Part shown: positions 47,660-56,275 of the stretch, in pieces
How the letters are laid out: every line of letters begins with the position of its first letter
Numbering within the stretch: position 1 is the stretch's first letter
Assembly: GCF_019100565.1 (NCBI RefSeq)
Contig: NZ_JAHRID010000003.1
Location: 372,001-436,000, forward strand
DNA: 64,000 nt
Direction of reading: 5' to 3'
Source of the DNA: Arsukibacterium indicum
GTDB lineage: Bacteria; Pseudomonadota; Gammaproteobacteria; Enterobacterales; Alteromonadaceae
Notes under the pieces: generated by a model
What the model saw: only the letters and a program-made list of their open reading frames with translations
Databases searched by the model: none
What the model was told of the DNA's origin: nothing
Translations under genes and position numbers: made by a program

Positions 47660-48032
47660 TGACGAAGAGGAGCTGCTGCGGGAGCAGGTTGCCGCCCTGC
47701 CGGATGAGCAACGTAAAGTGTTTTATCAGCAGCTAAAGCCGCTGCTACGCGATCCTGATACCTACGCCACATTGAACTGGTGCTTTTTAGCCGGCCTGCA
47801 TCATTTTTACCTTGGCCTGTGGGGCCGCGGCCTGGCTAATTTACTGGTATTTATTGTTGGTGCCGCCTTACTGTTTACTCCAATGATACTAGTTGGCATT
47901 GCGATGTTAGTGTTAATTTCGGTAATAGAATTGTGGGCGCTGTTTCGCGCCCAGATTATTATTCAGCACTGGAATAATCAGCTAATCCGTCGCTTATTGC
48001 AGCGCCAGCTGTTTAGCAACGATAAACCTTAA
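47637..48032 (+). CDS. TM2-domain membrane protein
   Basis: 131 aa. A charged N-terminal helix (residues 8-45) precedes two membrane helices with the TM2 signature (WCFLAGLHHFYLGLWGRGLANLLVFIVGAALLFTPMI); the GxHxFYLG segment is diagnostic. Encoded in the overlap of yidD. Its stop overlaps the convergent VNG-repeat gene by 4 nt. Function unknown. Confidence 0.8.
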   Translation: MLNQQQVDDEEELLREQVAALPDEQRKVFYQQLKPLLRDPDTYATLNWCFLAGLHHFYLGLWGRGLANLLVFIVGAALLFTPMILVGIAMLVLISVIELWALFRAQIIIQHWNNQLIRRLLQRQLFSNDKP

Positions 48033-48694
48033 AAACGCTCTACCACCTTAGCCTGCATGGCCGGGTCAGCAAAATTCAGATCTACCGGCTGCTCCAGAAT
48101 TATCTGCCCTTCAACCACAGCGTCTGCCGCAATATGCAGGCTGGGCTTATTGTTATTGCTCCAGCCAAAAAACGACTTTTTCTTACCCGGTTTTTTAAAT
48201 ATCACGTCACCTTGCACCACCGTATTACCGGCCAGTTGAATATCGCCGTTTACCGTACTGATATTCTGCGCCAGCTGCGCATTGTTAAAGGTAATGTCGC
48301 CGTTGACGGTCATCACATCGCCGGTAATCCGGGCGTTGTCTTTGGTTGAGATTTCACCATTTACGGTGCTCAGGCTGCCACTAACAGTAAAATTGCGGCC
48401 GGCTTCAATGGCACCGTTTACGGTTTCAGCACTGTCAATAGTCACATCGTCGCGAATCGCAATACTGCCATTAACCAGCGATACAGTTTTAGCACTACTG
48501 TTACTGGCCATTTGCACACTGCCGTTAACCAGTGACACATTACCATAGTGCTCACCACTGCCTATCACAGCGCTACCCATCACTTTGTCGATATTGCCAT
48601 AGGGCGCATTGGCAGCTGCATTGCTGAACACACCGCTAGCCATAACGGTGGCGGCAACGAAAGTGGTAACAGCAGCAAATTGAGAGAATTTCAT
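48029..48694 (-). CDS. Secreted VNG-repeat (beta-solenoid-like) protein
   Basis: 221 aa with signal peptide. Residues about 50-165 contain six copies of a unit of about 17-19 residues ending in V-N-G (LVNGSV, LVNGSI, TVNGAI, TVNGEI, TVNGDI, TVNGDI), followed by a basic KKPGKKKS loop and a final strand region. Regular beta-strand repeats with Asn-Gly turns suggest a right-handed solenoid like bactofilin-type polymers. Probably periplasmic or surface located; function unknown. Confidence 0.7.
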   Translation of the reverse strand: MKFSQFAAVTTFVAATVMASGVFSNAAANAPYGNIDKVMGSAVIGSGEHYGNVSLVNGSVQMASNSSAKTVSLVNGSIAIRDDVTIDSAETVNGAIEAGRNFTVSGSLSTVNGEISTKDNARITGDVMTVNGDITFNNAQLAQNISTVNGDIQLAGNTVVQGDVIFKKPGKKKSFFGWSNNNKPSLHIAADAVVEGQIILEQPVDLNFADPAMQAKVVERF

Positions 48695-48732
48695 TGTTAT
48701 TTCCTTATTGGTTAATTATTGCTGTTAACTTT

Positions 48733-48745
48733 GCAAAGGCTTTGC
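48733..48745 (-). repeat. GCAAAGGCTTTGC palindrome, copy 2
   Basis: Second copy of the symmetrical 13-mer, again preceded by TTT, 39 bp upstream of the VNG-repeat gene start. Same element as at 39192-39204. Confidence 0.45.
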
Positions 48746-48867
48746 CAAAAATTAACCAATTGATATTAATAGAATTAATATCAGAGGCGTTATCCTGGCA
48801 AATCTGATTAGGCTATTATTTAGTGAAAAACACTACTTATTAATATGCTCCGGCATGGCAAAGCGCA

Positions 48868-49413
48868 TCAGGGGGCAATTCTGGCTAACACGGTAGCCGG
48901 AGCGGTGAGGGGCAACGCCAGAATGGCGGCTTCGCCAGAGGCAGGAAAGTAACCGGTAAGCGCAGTAAAATTAACCTGATGACTAACCAAAACCGTTGGT
49001 TCAGGTAGCTTCGCCACAGCGAATTGCGCTAACAGGGCGTCAGTTTGCTGCTGCCGATCGCCACGGCCGGCAAAAAATGAATTTAATGCCGGTAGCGGTT
49101 GCACCGAAGCGATATTCATTAAGCGGGCCGTATCGAGGCAGCGGCACCACTGACTGCTGTACAGCGCAATATCTGCTGAAGTTTGTTGGCGTAAGACCTC
49201 TCCCCATTTTTGTGCCTGTTGTCGCCCGGCAGCATTTAAATTGCGCTGGGTTTTGCAATCAGTCAGCACAAAGCCGGCCGGATCGCCGGTACCGGGCGCT
49301 AAGGCATGACGCATTATCAGTACCGCCCTGCCATCGCGCCATGCCTGCCAGGCTGCATCATTAGCGGTGCATAAAACGGGCAGTAAACCAAGCAACAGCA
49401 TTAACGTTCTCAT
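48868..49413 (-). CDS. Periplasmic histidine phosphatase family protein
   Basis: 181 aa, signal peptide (MRTLMLLLGLLPVLCTA). The catalytic phosphohistidine is in LIMRHALAPGTGDP, where the family RHG reads RHA; the second Arg/His are in SSQWCRCLDTARLM and LVSHQVNFTAL. Belongs to the branch-2-like phosphoglycerate-mutase superfamily. Likely removes phosphate from a periplasmic substrate, unidentified. Confidence 0.85.
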   Translation of the reverse strand: MRTLMLLLGLLPVLCTANDAAWQAWRDGRAVLIMRHALAPGTGDPAGFVLTDCKTQRNLNAAGRQQAQKWGEVLRQQTSADIALYSSQWCRCLDTARLMNIASVQPLPALNSFFAGRGDRQQQTDALLAQFAVAKLPEPTVLVSHQVNFTALTGYFPASGEAAILALPLTAPATVLARIAP

Positions 49414-49560
49414 ATCGTGCCCTCTGTATTGGTTGCTTAAACGCTATACGTCAGGATCCTGTGACAGGTTCTGTCGCTTCCATTGCCCTTAAAATATAAA
49501 TTTACCACAAGGTAATTTTAGCGTTATTATTTTGGCAGTCTTTGTTAACGGAGAAGCAGG

Positions 49561-50427
49561 GTGAAAAAAATAGTCTTGTCGTTATTGTTCAGTGGCAGTG
49601 TGTTGGCCAATTCTTCACAGCAGGAACAGCAAATTAATATGATGCTGGCCATGATGGAAAATATGGGAGAAATGACCCGCCTGGCCGAATGCGTTGATAT
49701 ACCCAAAACCCGCCTTAAAAGTTTGCTGCAGCAAACCTTAACTGAATGTGGCATAGGCGATATAACCGCAGAAGAATCAGAGCAGCAGCACACAGCTTGC
49801 CTGCATGCCAGCCTGGAGAGGCGTAGTGGCGTGCCAGCAGATCGTTGGCTGGCATGTGACAACAGTGATGAAGAACAGGAAGACCCGTTACTGGCAGAAC
49901 TGGATGCACTAACTGAACGGATTGGCGAACGCGAGCCGACTGCCGCTGAGCAACGAGAAATGGACCAGATTATTGAGCGTATGCAACAGCGCGGCGTGGC
50001 TGAACTGGAACAAATGGTTGACGGCATGATTGCCGGCAGTCAAGGCTCAGAAGATTTAGTTACGCTGCCGGTGTTTCCAGAAGCGAAGCTGCTGATAAAT
50101 ATTCCGGCACAAGGTGAAATTGAAATTGCAGAAAAGCGCTACGTTACTTTACCCGGCGCATCTTTTGTTACCACAGCAAGCCCGGCCGAAGTGCTGGCGT
50201 TTTATCGCCGGCAGCTACCCGACTATCAGGAACACAGGCCATCTTTAATGGCGGCAACCGACGTTGCTTACATGCAACAGGTTCCAGCTGGTTTTGACTA
50301 CGTGAAAGATGTTGGTCGGGCAATGAGCATCCCACACATTTTTATTCAGCCTGCATCTAAGCAGGAGCAGCGACAGCTTGCCGGCGCTAAAACACTGTTT
50401 TTTGTTTACTACCCATCCGCTGATTAA
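49561..50427 (+). CDS. Hypothetical exported protein
   Basis: 288 aa, GTG start with GCAGG upstream and a signal peptide (ends about VLANS). A Met/Glu-rich helix follows (QQINMMLAMMENMGEMTRLAE); three Cys lie in residues 40-100, and a long acidic helix spans about 100-155. The C-terminal domain (about 165-285) is beta-rich. No family recognised. It could be a periplasmic adaptor, but nothing in the neighbours says so. Confidence 0.6.
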   Translation: MKKIVLSLLFSGSVLANSSQQEQQINMMLAMMENMGEMTRLAECVDIPKTRLKSLLQQTLTECGIGDITAEESEQQHTACLHASLERRSGVPADRWLACDNSDEEQEDPLLAELDALTERIGEREPTAAEQREMDQIIERMQQRGVAELEQMVDGMIAGSQGSEDLVTLPVFPEAKLLINIPAQGEIEIAEKRYVTLPGASFVTTASPAEVLAFYRRQLPDYQEHRPSLMAATDVAYMQQVPAGFDYVKDVGRAMSIPHIFIQPASKQEQRQLAGAKTLFFVYYPSAD

Positions 50428-50430
50428 GCA

Positions 50431-51285
50431 CTAATCGTCCTGGTCCGCGGCAATGCGGGCCCGACGTTCTTCCGCTTCAGCAAAGGCGGCTTTGATTTGC
50501 TCCAGCACAGCGTCGACATCGGCGGCGCTGTCATCGGCAGTAAATTCGCCGGTTAATACCACATCAGGGTGCAATTCACCGGCTTCATATAATGCCCAGA
50601 TCTCGCCGGCATAATGGGTTTGCAGCAACTGGGGGGCATACTGGCCATAATAATCACGCATATTATTAATATCGCGTTCCAGCATCCACTTAGCATTGTT
50701 ATTTGCGGCGGCGTCCACCACCTGCGGCAAATCGATAATAACCGGGCCGTAATCATCTACCAGCACGTTAAACTCTGACAAATCACCGTGAATAAGCCCC
50801 TCACACAGCATCATTACCACGTATTGCATCATGGTTGCATGATCGGCCAGGGCAATTTCCTCAGCCATGGCTACATCGCCTAAGCGCGGCGCCACCATGC
50901 CTTCATCATCGCATACCAGTTCCATCAGTAGGACGCCGTCATAGCAGCCATAAGGCTGTGGCACCCGCACGCCGGCTTTGGCCAGCTTAAATAAAGCGTC
51001 GACTTCGGCGTTCTGCCAGCTTTGTTCCTGCTGGGCCCGGCCAAACTTCGAGCCTTTTTCCATGGCACGGGTACGGCGGCTGTTGCGGCTTTTCCGACCC
51101 TCCTGATATAACACCGCTTGTTTAAAGCTGCGTTTATCGGCTTCTTTATACACTTTGGCGCAGCGAATATCCTCGCCACAACGGACGATATACACTGCGG
51201 CTTCTTTGCCACTCATCAGTGGCCGGATAACTTCATCCACCAGCCCTTCTTCGACCAGCGGCTGAATACGTTTCGGTATTTTCAT
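50431..51285 (-). CDS. RIO1-like serine protein kinase, PA4780 family
   Basis: 284 aa. The atypical RIO kinase fold shows the nucleotide loop GKEAAVYIV, Lys in RCAKVYK, catalytic loop IHGDLSEFNVLV and metal-binding IIDLPQV. PA4780-type bacterial RIO kinases are soluble Ser kinases. Short N-terminal helix-turn-helix-like region (residues 1-25), acidic C-terminal tail. Single-gene unit. Target proteins unknown. Confidence 0.92.
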   Translation of the reverse strand: MKIPKRIQPLVEEGLVDEVIRPLMSGKEAAVYIVRCGEDIRCAKVYKEADKRSFKQAVLYQEGRKSRNSRRTRAMEKGSKFGRAQQEQSWQNAEVDALFKLAKAGVRVPQPYGCYDGVLLMELVCDDEGMVAPRLGDVAMAEEIALADHATMMQYVVMMLCEGLIHGDLSEFNVLVDDYGPVIIDLPQVVDAAANNNAKWMLERDINNMRDYYGQYAPQLLQTHYAGEIWALYEAGELHPDVVLTGEFTADDSAADVDAVLEQIKAAFAEAEERRARIAADQDD

Positions 51286-51375
51286 AGCGCCGTTATACCC
51301 TAGTTAATCACCGCAGGGAATATGTCAGCGCCAGCCTGACGTTAAAAAAGTCAGGTTTCAGTAATCCATTACAAC

Positions 51376-51771
51376 TCAGCTCAGAATCGCTCTGCTGCCA
51401 TACAACATAAATATGGCCAGCGCCGCCAGCAGCAGCACTGTAAACGTCAGGATCATGCCAAAAACCCTGAATTTCAGTGGTTCCTGTTGCTGGCTCACAC
51501 CGTAGGCATGCGACAACCGCCCCACAAGCAAAGCAACACCCAGAATATGCAGGTACAACGGTGCCAGGCCACTGTATTCGGCCAGAAACATCAAAAGCAA
51601 GGCAAAGGGCACATATTCGGCAAAATTAGCATGCACCCGGATCGCCCGCTCAAGTAATATCTGGCCATCACTGCCTATTGCTACCTGATACTGATTTCGT
51701 CTGGTAATAACCCTGATACTTAAAACAATAAACAAAATTGCCAGTATGCCGGCGTATAAAGCGGTTGTCAT
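51376..51771 (-). CDS. MAPEG-family membrane protein
   Basis: 131 aa, four membrane helices. The conserved ERAIRVHANFAEYVPFALLLMFLAE segment contains the E-x-x-x-N-x-x-E-x-x-P motif of MAPEG glutathione-linked membrane enzymes. Likely trimeric glutathione S-transferase or peroxidase-type activity. Confidence 0.88.
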   Translation of the reverse strand: MTTALYAGILAILFIVLSIRVITRRNQYQVAIGSDGQILLERAIRVHANFAEYVPFALLLMFLAEYSGLAPLYLHILGVALLVGRLSHAYGVSQQQEPLKFRVFGMILTFTVLLLAALAIFMLYGSRAILS

Positions 51772-51983
51772 TGCGCGATATCCTTATTAAGCAGCAGGCG
51801 AATTGCCTTACTCATGGCTAGCAGTATAACCACAACTATTATTTTATGCCGCACTACCTGGCAATACCCGCTGTTTCAGCTTAAGCAGCAATAACTGTAG
51901 TGGCTTTACTTATTGTGCCTGTTCGGGGTAACCTCTTGGCAACAAATGTTTAAATCCGCTAACTAAAACAGATAGGAAGTTGC

Positions 51984-53018
51984 ATGGCCGTTTTAAAAAC
52001 CTTAGCCCGCGGTACCGGTAAGCTGATAATAGGTTTATTGCTACTGATAACAGCGTTCTATCTGATTTTGCTGGCCATTAACTGGCAGGACGCTAAACCC
52101 AATGCCGCCAGCCTGCATATGCAAAGCCTGCTGCAACAACCGCCAATACCGGCAGCGCAAAATGGCTATCAGTATTACCTGGCTCACAATGCCAAAAATG
52201 AGCTGCTGCTAAGCGGGCCGCTGCAAGAACTATATCGCCAGTGCGGCGAAGCACAGTCTTGTCACGACGCGCTGGATTCCCAAACCGATTTAACTGCGCT
52301 GATTGCAGAGCAGCATCAGCTAATGACGTTTTACACAGAATTGCTGCAATACCCGCATTGGCAGGAGCCGCCACCGACTCTGGATACCATGCCTGCCTAT
52401 CAGGGACTATTGCATGGCCAGCGTTTATTTCTATGGCAAACCTGGCTGGAAGCTAAAAACGGCAATATTGAACAGGTTAACGCTGCCCTACAGGCAGATT
52501 ACCAGTTCTGGCATACCATGCTGACTAACAGCAATAGTCTGATCACCAAGATGGTCAGTACAGGCGCTCTCAAGCACCATTTTCAGTTTGCTCCCGAGAT
52601 GATAAAGCAACTGCCCAAAGCCCAACGCCCAGCGGTGGTACCGGCAGCCTGGGCGAGTGCCATTAGTGATAATGCGTTGAGTCTTGAGCTGGTGATGGCG
52701 GGTGAATGGCATTATGGAGCTGATATTTTAGCGGACACCTTGCAAGGTAATCCTGCTGCAAGCGAGAATCTAAGCGTTGTTGAGAGGATTTTTGATGGTT
52801 TAGTTCGCCCGCTTTTTCTGCTGCAAGATACCAAAAACGTTCACGCACAGCAGCTTTTAAATCAAGATGAACAGCCAACTTACCCCTGGTATAGCTGGCT
52901 GCGCAACCCAAGTGGCAGGCTATTAATAGCGACCAGTGTTCCATTTTATTCTGACTACAAACAGCGGCTGCAACAACTTGAACCATTGCGCTTACAGGCA
53001 TTACATCAGGTTGATTGA
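51984..53018 (+). CDS. Hypothetical membrane-anchored protein
   Basis: 344 aa with an N-terminal membrane helix (about 13-34) and a long periplasmic helical domain rich in Leu/Gln (QSLLQQPPIPAAQNGYQYYLAHN, HQLMTFYTELLQYPHW). AGGAAG ribosome site 6-8 nt upstream. I know similar orphan proteins in related marine bacteria but no assigned function. Confidence 0.6.
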   Translation: MAVLKTLARGTGKLIIGLLLLITAFYLILLAINWQDAKPNAASLHMQSLLQQPPIPAAQNGYQYYLAHNAKNELLLSGPLQELYRQCGEAQSCHDALDSQTDLTALIAEQHQLMTFYTELLQYPHWQEPPPTLDTMPAYQGLLHGQRLFLWQTWLEAKNGNIEQVNAALQADYQFWHTMLTNSNSLITKMVSTGALKHHFQFAPEMIKQLPKAQRPAVVPAAWASAISDNALSLELVMAGEWHYGADILADTLQGNPAASENLSVVERIFDGLVRPLFLLQDTKNVHAQQLLNQDEQPTYPWYSWLRNPSGRLLIATSVPFYSDYKQRLQQLEPLRLQALHQVD

Positions 53019-53022
53019 CAGA

Positions 53023-53472
53023 CTAAGATACATTGCAACTGGCCACGTCACTAATTTGCTGCTGTAGCTGGCGGGCCATCTCTCGCAATTGAATCAGCTG
53101 TTCGTCGTCCATAGCAACCTGACAACGCAGTGCCTGCATCACACCGCTGACTTTTTGCTGCAACGCCCGGCCCTTTGTTGTCAGTACCACCTGTTTCACC
53201 CTCTCATCATCCTGACTGGCCACCCGCTGCAGCAACTGTTTTTGCTCCAGCTTTTTGACTAATGGCGTTAAGGTGCCAGAATCAAATAATGTCGCCCGGC
53301 CCAGGGTTCCCAGGCTGATATTGTCTTGCTGCCACAAGGCCAGCAAGACGACGTACTGCGGGTAAGTCAGGTCAAATGGCTGCAATAGCGGCCGGTACAG
53401 CCGCACCATCGCGTTGGAAACACTATACAAGGCGAAACACAATTGCTGATCCAGTGGCAGGGTTTGGCTCAT
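53023..53472 (-). CDS. ohrR: OhrR-like MarR-family redox regulator
   Basis: 149 aa from ATG 53472; the longer frame adds 21 residues with no ribosome site. MarR winged-helix with DLTYPQYVVLLALWQQD, GTLTPLVKKLEQKQLLQRVASQDDERVKQV. Cys12 in DQQLCFALYS corresponds to the reactive OhrR cysteine that organic peroxides oxidise, releasing DNA; a further Cys near the C-terminus (C146) fits a two-Cys mechanism. Divergent from ohr, the gene it should repress. Confidence 0.9.
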   Translation of the reverse strand: MSQTLPLDQQLCFALYSVSNAMVRLYRPLLQPFDLTYPQYVVLLALWQQDNISLGTLGRATLFDSGTLTPLVKKLEQKQLLQRVASQDDERVKQVVLTTKGRALQQKVSGVMQALRCQVAMDDEQLIQLREMARQLQQQISDVASCNVS

Positions 53473-53544
53473 TTCAGGGTCCGGGTTGGCAAAACAATGG
53501 TTGATATTATAACGGCGAGGAATTAGATAGTACACAATTAACTT

Positions 53545-53565
53545 GCACGCAAGATTGTTGCATGC
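53545..53565. promoter_or_regulatory. Candidate OhrR operator between ohrR and ohr
   Basis: GCACGCAA and TTGCATGC are inverted arms (7 of 8 matching) around GATTG in the 141-bp divergent region, 48 bp before the ohr start. Position and symmetry fit an OhrR site; assignment not proven by sequence alone. Confidence 0.5.
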
Positions 53566-53613
53566 TAACTTAGCTGAAACTGAAGATCATTTAACGTTAA
53601 CTAAGGAGTTACT

Positions 53614-54030
53614 ATGGACATTCTTTATAAAGCAGTTGTTACCTCTACCGGTGGCCGGAATGGCGAAGCAAAATCCGATGATGGTTTATTGAATGTAAAA
53701 TTATCTGCCCCGAAACAACTTGGCGGTGATGGCGGTGCCACTAACCCTGAGCAACTTTTTGCTGCTGGCTATTCTGCCTGCTTTATTGGTGCATTAAAGG
53801 CCGTTTCGGCGAAGAGCAAAACCAGCCTGCCTGATAACTTAAGCCTTACTGCTGAAGTAGGCATTGGCAAAATTGAAGGCGGTTTTGGTTTAGACGTTGA
53901 TTTATATGTAAAACTGCCTGGTATGGACCAGGCTGCCGCTGATAAATTGGTTGAACAGGCGCATCAGGTATGCCCGTATTCAAATGCCACCCGGGGTAAT
54001 ATCGATGTGCGATTGCACGTGTCGGTATAA
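53614..54030 (+). CDS. ohr: Organic hydroperoxide resistance protein
   Basis: 138 aa, a thiol peroxidase of the OsmC/Ohr family that reduces organic and fatty-acid hydroperoxides. Catalytic Cys56 (YSACFIGAL) and Cys120 (HQVCPYSNATRGN) sit at the correct spacing. Starts with the Ohr-typical LYKAVVTSTGGRNG. Divergently transcribed from ohrR and ended by a clear terminator. Confidence 0.97.
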   Translation: MDILYKAVVTSTGGRNGEAKSDDGLLNVKLSAPKQLGGDGGATNPEQLFAAGYSACFIGALKAVSAKSKTSLPDNLSLTAEVGIGKIEGGFGLDVDLYVKLPGMDQAAADKLVEQAHQVCPYSNATRGNIDVRLHVSV

Positions 54031-54044
54031 ACACTGACTAAATG

Positions 54045-54075
54045 AAAAAGCGCAGGCTCTGGCCTGCGCTTTTTT
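54045..54075 (+). terminator. Rho-independent terminator after ohr
   Basis: AAAAAGCGCAGG and CCTGCGCTTTTT form a perfect 12-bp stem with a 6-nt loop and a T-run. The symmetry lets it also serve the convergent esterase gene. Confidence 0.93.
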
Positions 54076-54100
54076 ATGTGTATCGTAATGAACAGCCTTA

Positions 54101-56038
54101 CTATTGGCAGGCTCCTACCTGCCAGAAACTGCCGTCAGCTGACGAGAGTGTGGTTATGCCCCAGGTAGAGCCGGCCATTGCCGCGTTACTGCCGTTAGCG
54201 AAATAGTCCGGAGTGTAGAAGTTGCCGGTACTATATGCCCGCCCTGCCACTTTATGGCTGTAGTTGTTAGTAGTAAAGGCCACGCAATCAGCTGGCGGTG
54301 GCGGCGGATTGCCGTTATCACCATCATCTTCGCCATCACCCGGGCCTGCAGCACTGCAACTTTGCGCCGGGCCAAAGCAGCTGGCGTCATTATCCTGCCA
54401 GCGACACTGACTACCGGTAATCACCTGCTCGCGCAGCACAAAGCTGGCGGTGCCATATTCCAGGTAACAATTGGCATAATTGGTGTAGTCCAGCCGGCTG
54501 GCACTGATATGCTGGTCTAATGTAGCGTTCTGGCCGGCATCAATGCTAAATGTCAGCTGCTCAGCACTGAACAAGCCGCCCTGATCGGTGGCGGTAATTA
54601 GCGCAGTTTGCTCACCACCCGCCAGCTGGCAACGCTGTGCACTGAATAGATCACCGTTGATGCTGGCAGTAACAGTCGCGCTGGCAAACTCTACCGTTAC
54701 CGATGCCAGATCGCGATTTGAATCAAACACCCGGCCACTCACCACAGCGCACTGACCATCAACCGCAGCTGCCAGCTCAGACAACTCTGGCGCAGTAGCC
54801 GGTGGTGGCGGGCCAATTAACAACTGCTCAGTATAGGGTGTACTGACCAAACCGCCGCTATCGGTTGCCGTTACGTTAAGTTGATACCAGTCATCATTCA
54901 GTGCCGGGCTGCTAAGGCTGAAACTACCGGTAGCAGCAGGTGTGGTACTAACCAGTTGTTGCTGGCCGACACTGTCGGTAAAGCTGGCGGTTACGGTTAC
55001 AGCATCACCATCAGCGTCATTAGAAGTGCCTGCTATCGTTACGATGCTGGCTTGCTGGCTGACGTTAATATTGGTCAGCTCAGGGGCACTATTGCGATTC
55101 ACCCGCTGATTATTATCCTGAAAGTATTGGCCCAGATAGCTTGCATAGTTAATGCTGTTACCATTGATATATGAGCCACTGGCGCCCTGACCACCAGACC
55201 AGGCATGATCAACATTATTAAACCACAGCATTGATACCCGGCCATTCTGCCACAGGGTTTCATCCGCCGTGCGGCTGCTGCCATTACTGATCAGGTTTTC
55301 ACCACTGAGCTTACTGACATTATATAAGTCGGCCATGCCATTGGCATTTTGCTCGTTGTAACACAGGTTAACTGTGGTATCGCTGCGACCATGAGCAATA
55401 GAGGCAATTTGCGTGTCGAAGTGGCTGGCATAACTGCCGGCATACTGGGCACAGCGGCTGGCGACGTTGGCGGTTTCACAGGGGCCAATAGCACCACTGG
55501 AACTGGTGCCGATACTGGGCCCGGCACTCACTCCCATACCAGCAAACACATCGGGCGCCAGGCAAGCCGTGGTATTGGCAAAGGCGGCACCGGAAGATAA
55601 ACCGGCAATGTAGACCTGATTGGGGTCTATCTGATAACTGACATCTGCTACCAGGTTATTAGCCAGGGTGATCAGGTTTTTATAGTCACCGGCACTGCGC
55701 GCTTTAGTACCCTGCCAGTAAGACCAACAACCAAAGCCGGCTTTGTTCATCGCGTCCGGCACAGCAATGACCAGGCCGTACTGTTCAGCGGCCTGGGTTA
55801 AATTAGCAGTTAAATAAGCGTCAATTGACTGGGTGCAACCATGTAGCACCACCAATAAGCCACGACCCTGACCAATGGCAGAAACACTGTCTGGCGTATA
55901 TAAATGCACTTTGTTAAAACCGCCGACACTGACATTTTGCTGCCAGCTACCGGCAACTGCAGACTGACTGAGTAAACCAGTGGCAATGAGCACGCCGGCC
56001 AGCATTATGCCGGCCCGGTTAAAAGCTTGAATTTTCAC
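54101..56038 (-). CDS. Secreted PHB-depolymerase/feruloyl-esterase-like hydrolase
   Basis: 645 aa, Sec signal peptide (to about AVAG). The catalytic domain (about 30-310) has the oxyanion segment VVLHGCTQS, nucleophile in GLSSG, acid in HGRSDTTV and His in NNVDHAWSGG, the extracellular short-chain PHA depolymerase/esterase type. Two or three Ig/fibronectin-like modules follow (about 320-510), a linker GDGEDDGDNGNPPPPP, and a 65-residue Cys-containing C-terminal domain resembling a substrate- or carbohydrate-binding module. Could degrade polyhydroxyalkanoate or plant-polymer esters; substrate undetermined. Confidence 0.85.
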   Translation of the reverse strand: MKIQAFNRAGIMLAGVLIATGLLSQSAVAGSWQQNVSVGGFNKVHLYTPDSVSAIGQGRGLLVVLHGCTQSIDAYLTANLTQAAEQYGLVIAVPDAMNKAGFGCWSYWQGTKARSAGDYKNLITLANNLVADVSYQIDPNQVYIAGLSSGAAFANTTACLAPDVFAGMGVSAGPSIGTSSSGAIGPCETANVASRCAQYAGSYASHFDTQIASIAHGRSDTTVNLCYNEQNANGMADLYNVSKLSGENLISNGSSRTADETLWQNGRVSMLWFNNVDHAWSGGQGASGSYINGNSINYASYLGQYFQDNNQRVNRNSAPELTNINVSQQASIVTIAGTSNDADGDAVTVTASFTDSVGQQQLVSTTPAATGSFSLSSPALNDDWYQLNVTATDSGGLVSTPYTEQLLIGPPPPATAPELSELAAAVDGQCAVVSGRVFDSNRDLASVTVEFASATVTASINGDLFSAQRCQLAGGEQTALITATDQGGLFSAEQLTFSIDAGQNATLDQHISASRLDYTNYANCYLEYGTASFVLREQVITGSQCRWQDNDASCFGPAQSCSAAGPGDGEDDGDNGNPPPPPADCVAFTTNNYSHKVAGRAYSTGNFYTPDYFANGSNAAMAGSTWGITTLSSADGSFWQVGACQ

Positions 56039-56275
56039 GTCTGTTGTTCCTTATCATTTTTGTAGTTTAAGTGAACACCTCAGCGACGCTACTTCTCCCT
56101 GTTTCGACTTCCGATCCCCGTTAGCAAGCTGGGGTGCCAACCAACTATAGAAGCCAATACGCAAATTCGATTTAGTACTTTAGTGCTGCTTAAGTGGTTT
56201 AAGGAGGGAGGTACCGACTCGCCAGCCCGGCCGGAATAACGTAAACTGCCAGCAAAGTAAGTTACTGCAGTCACT

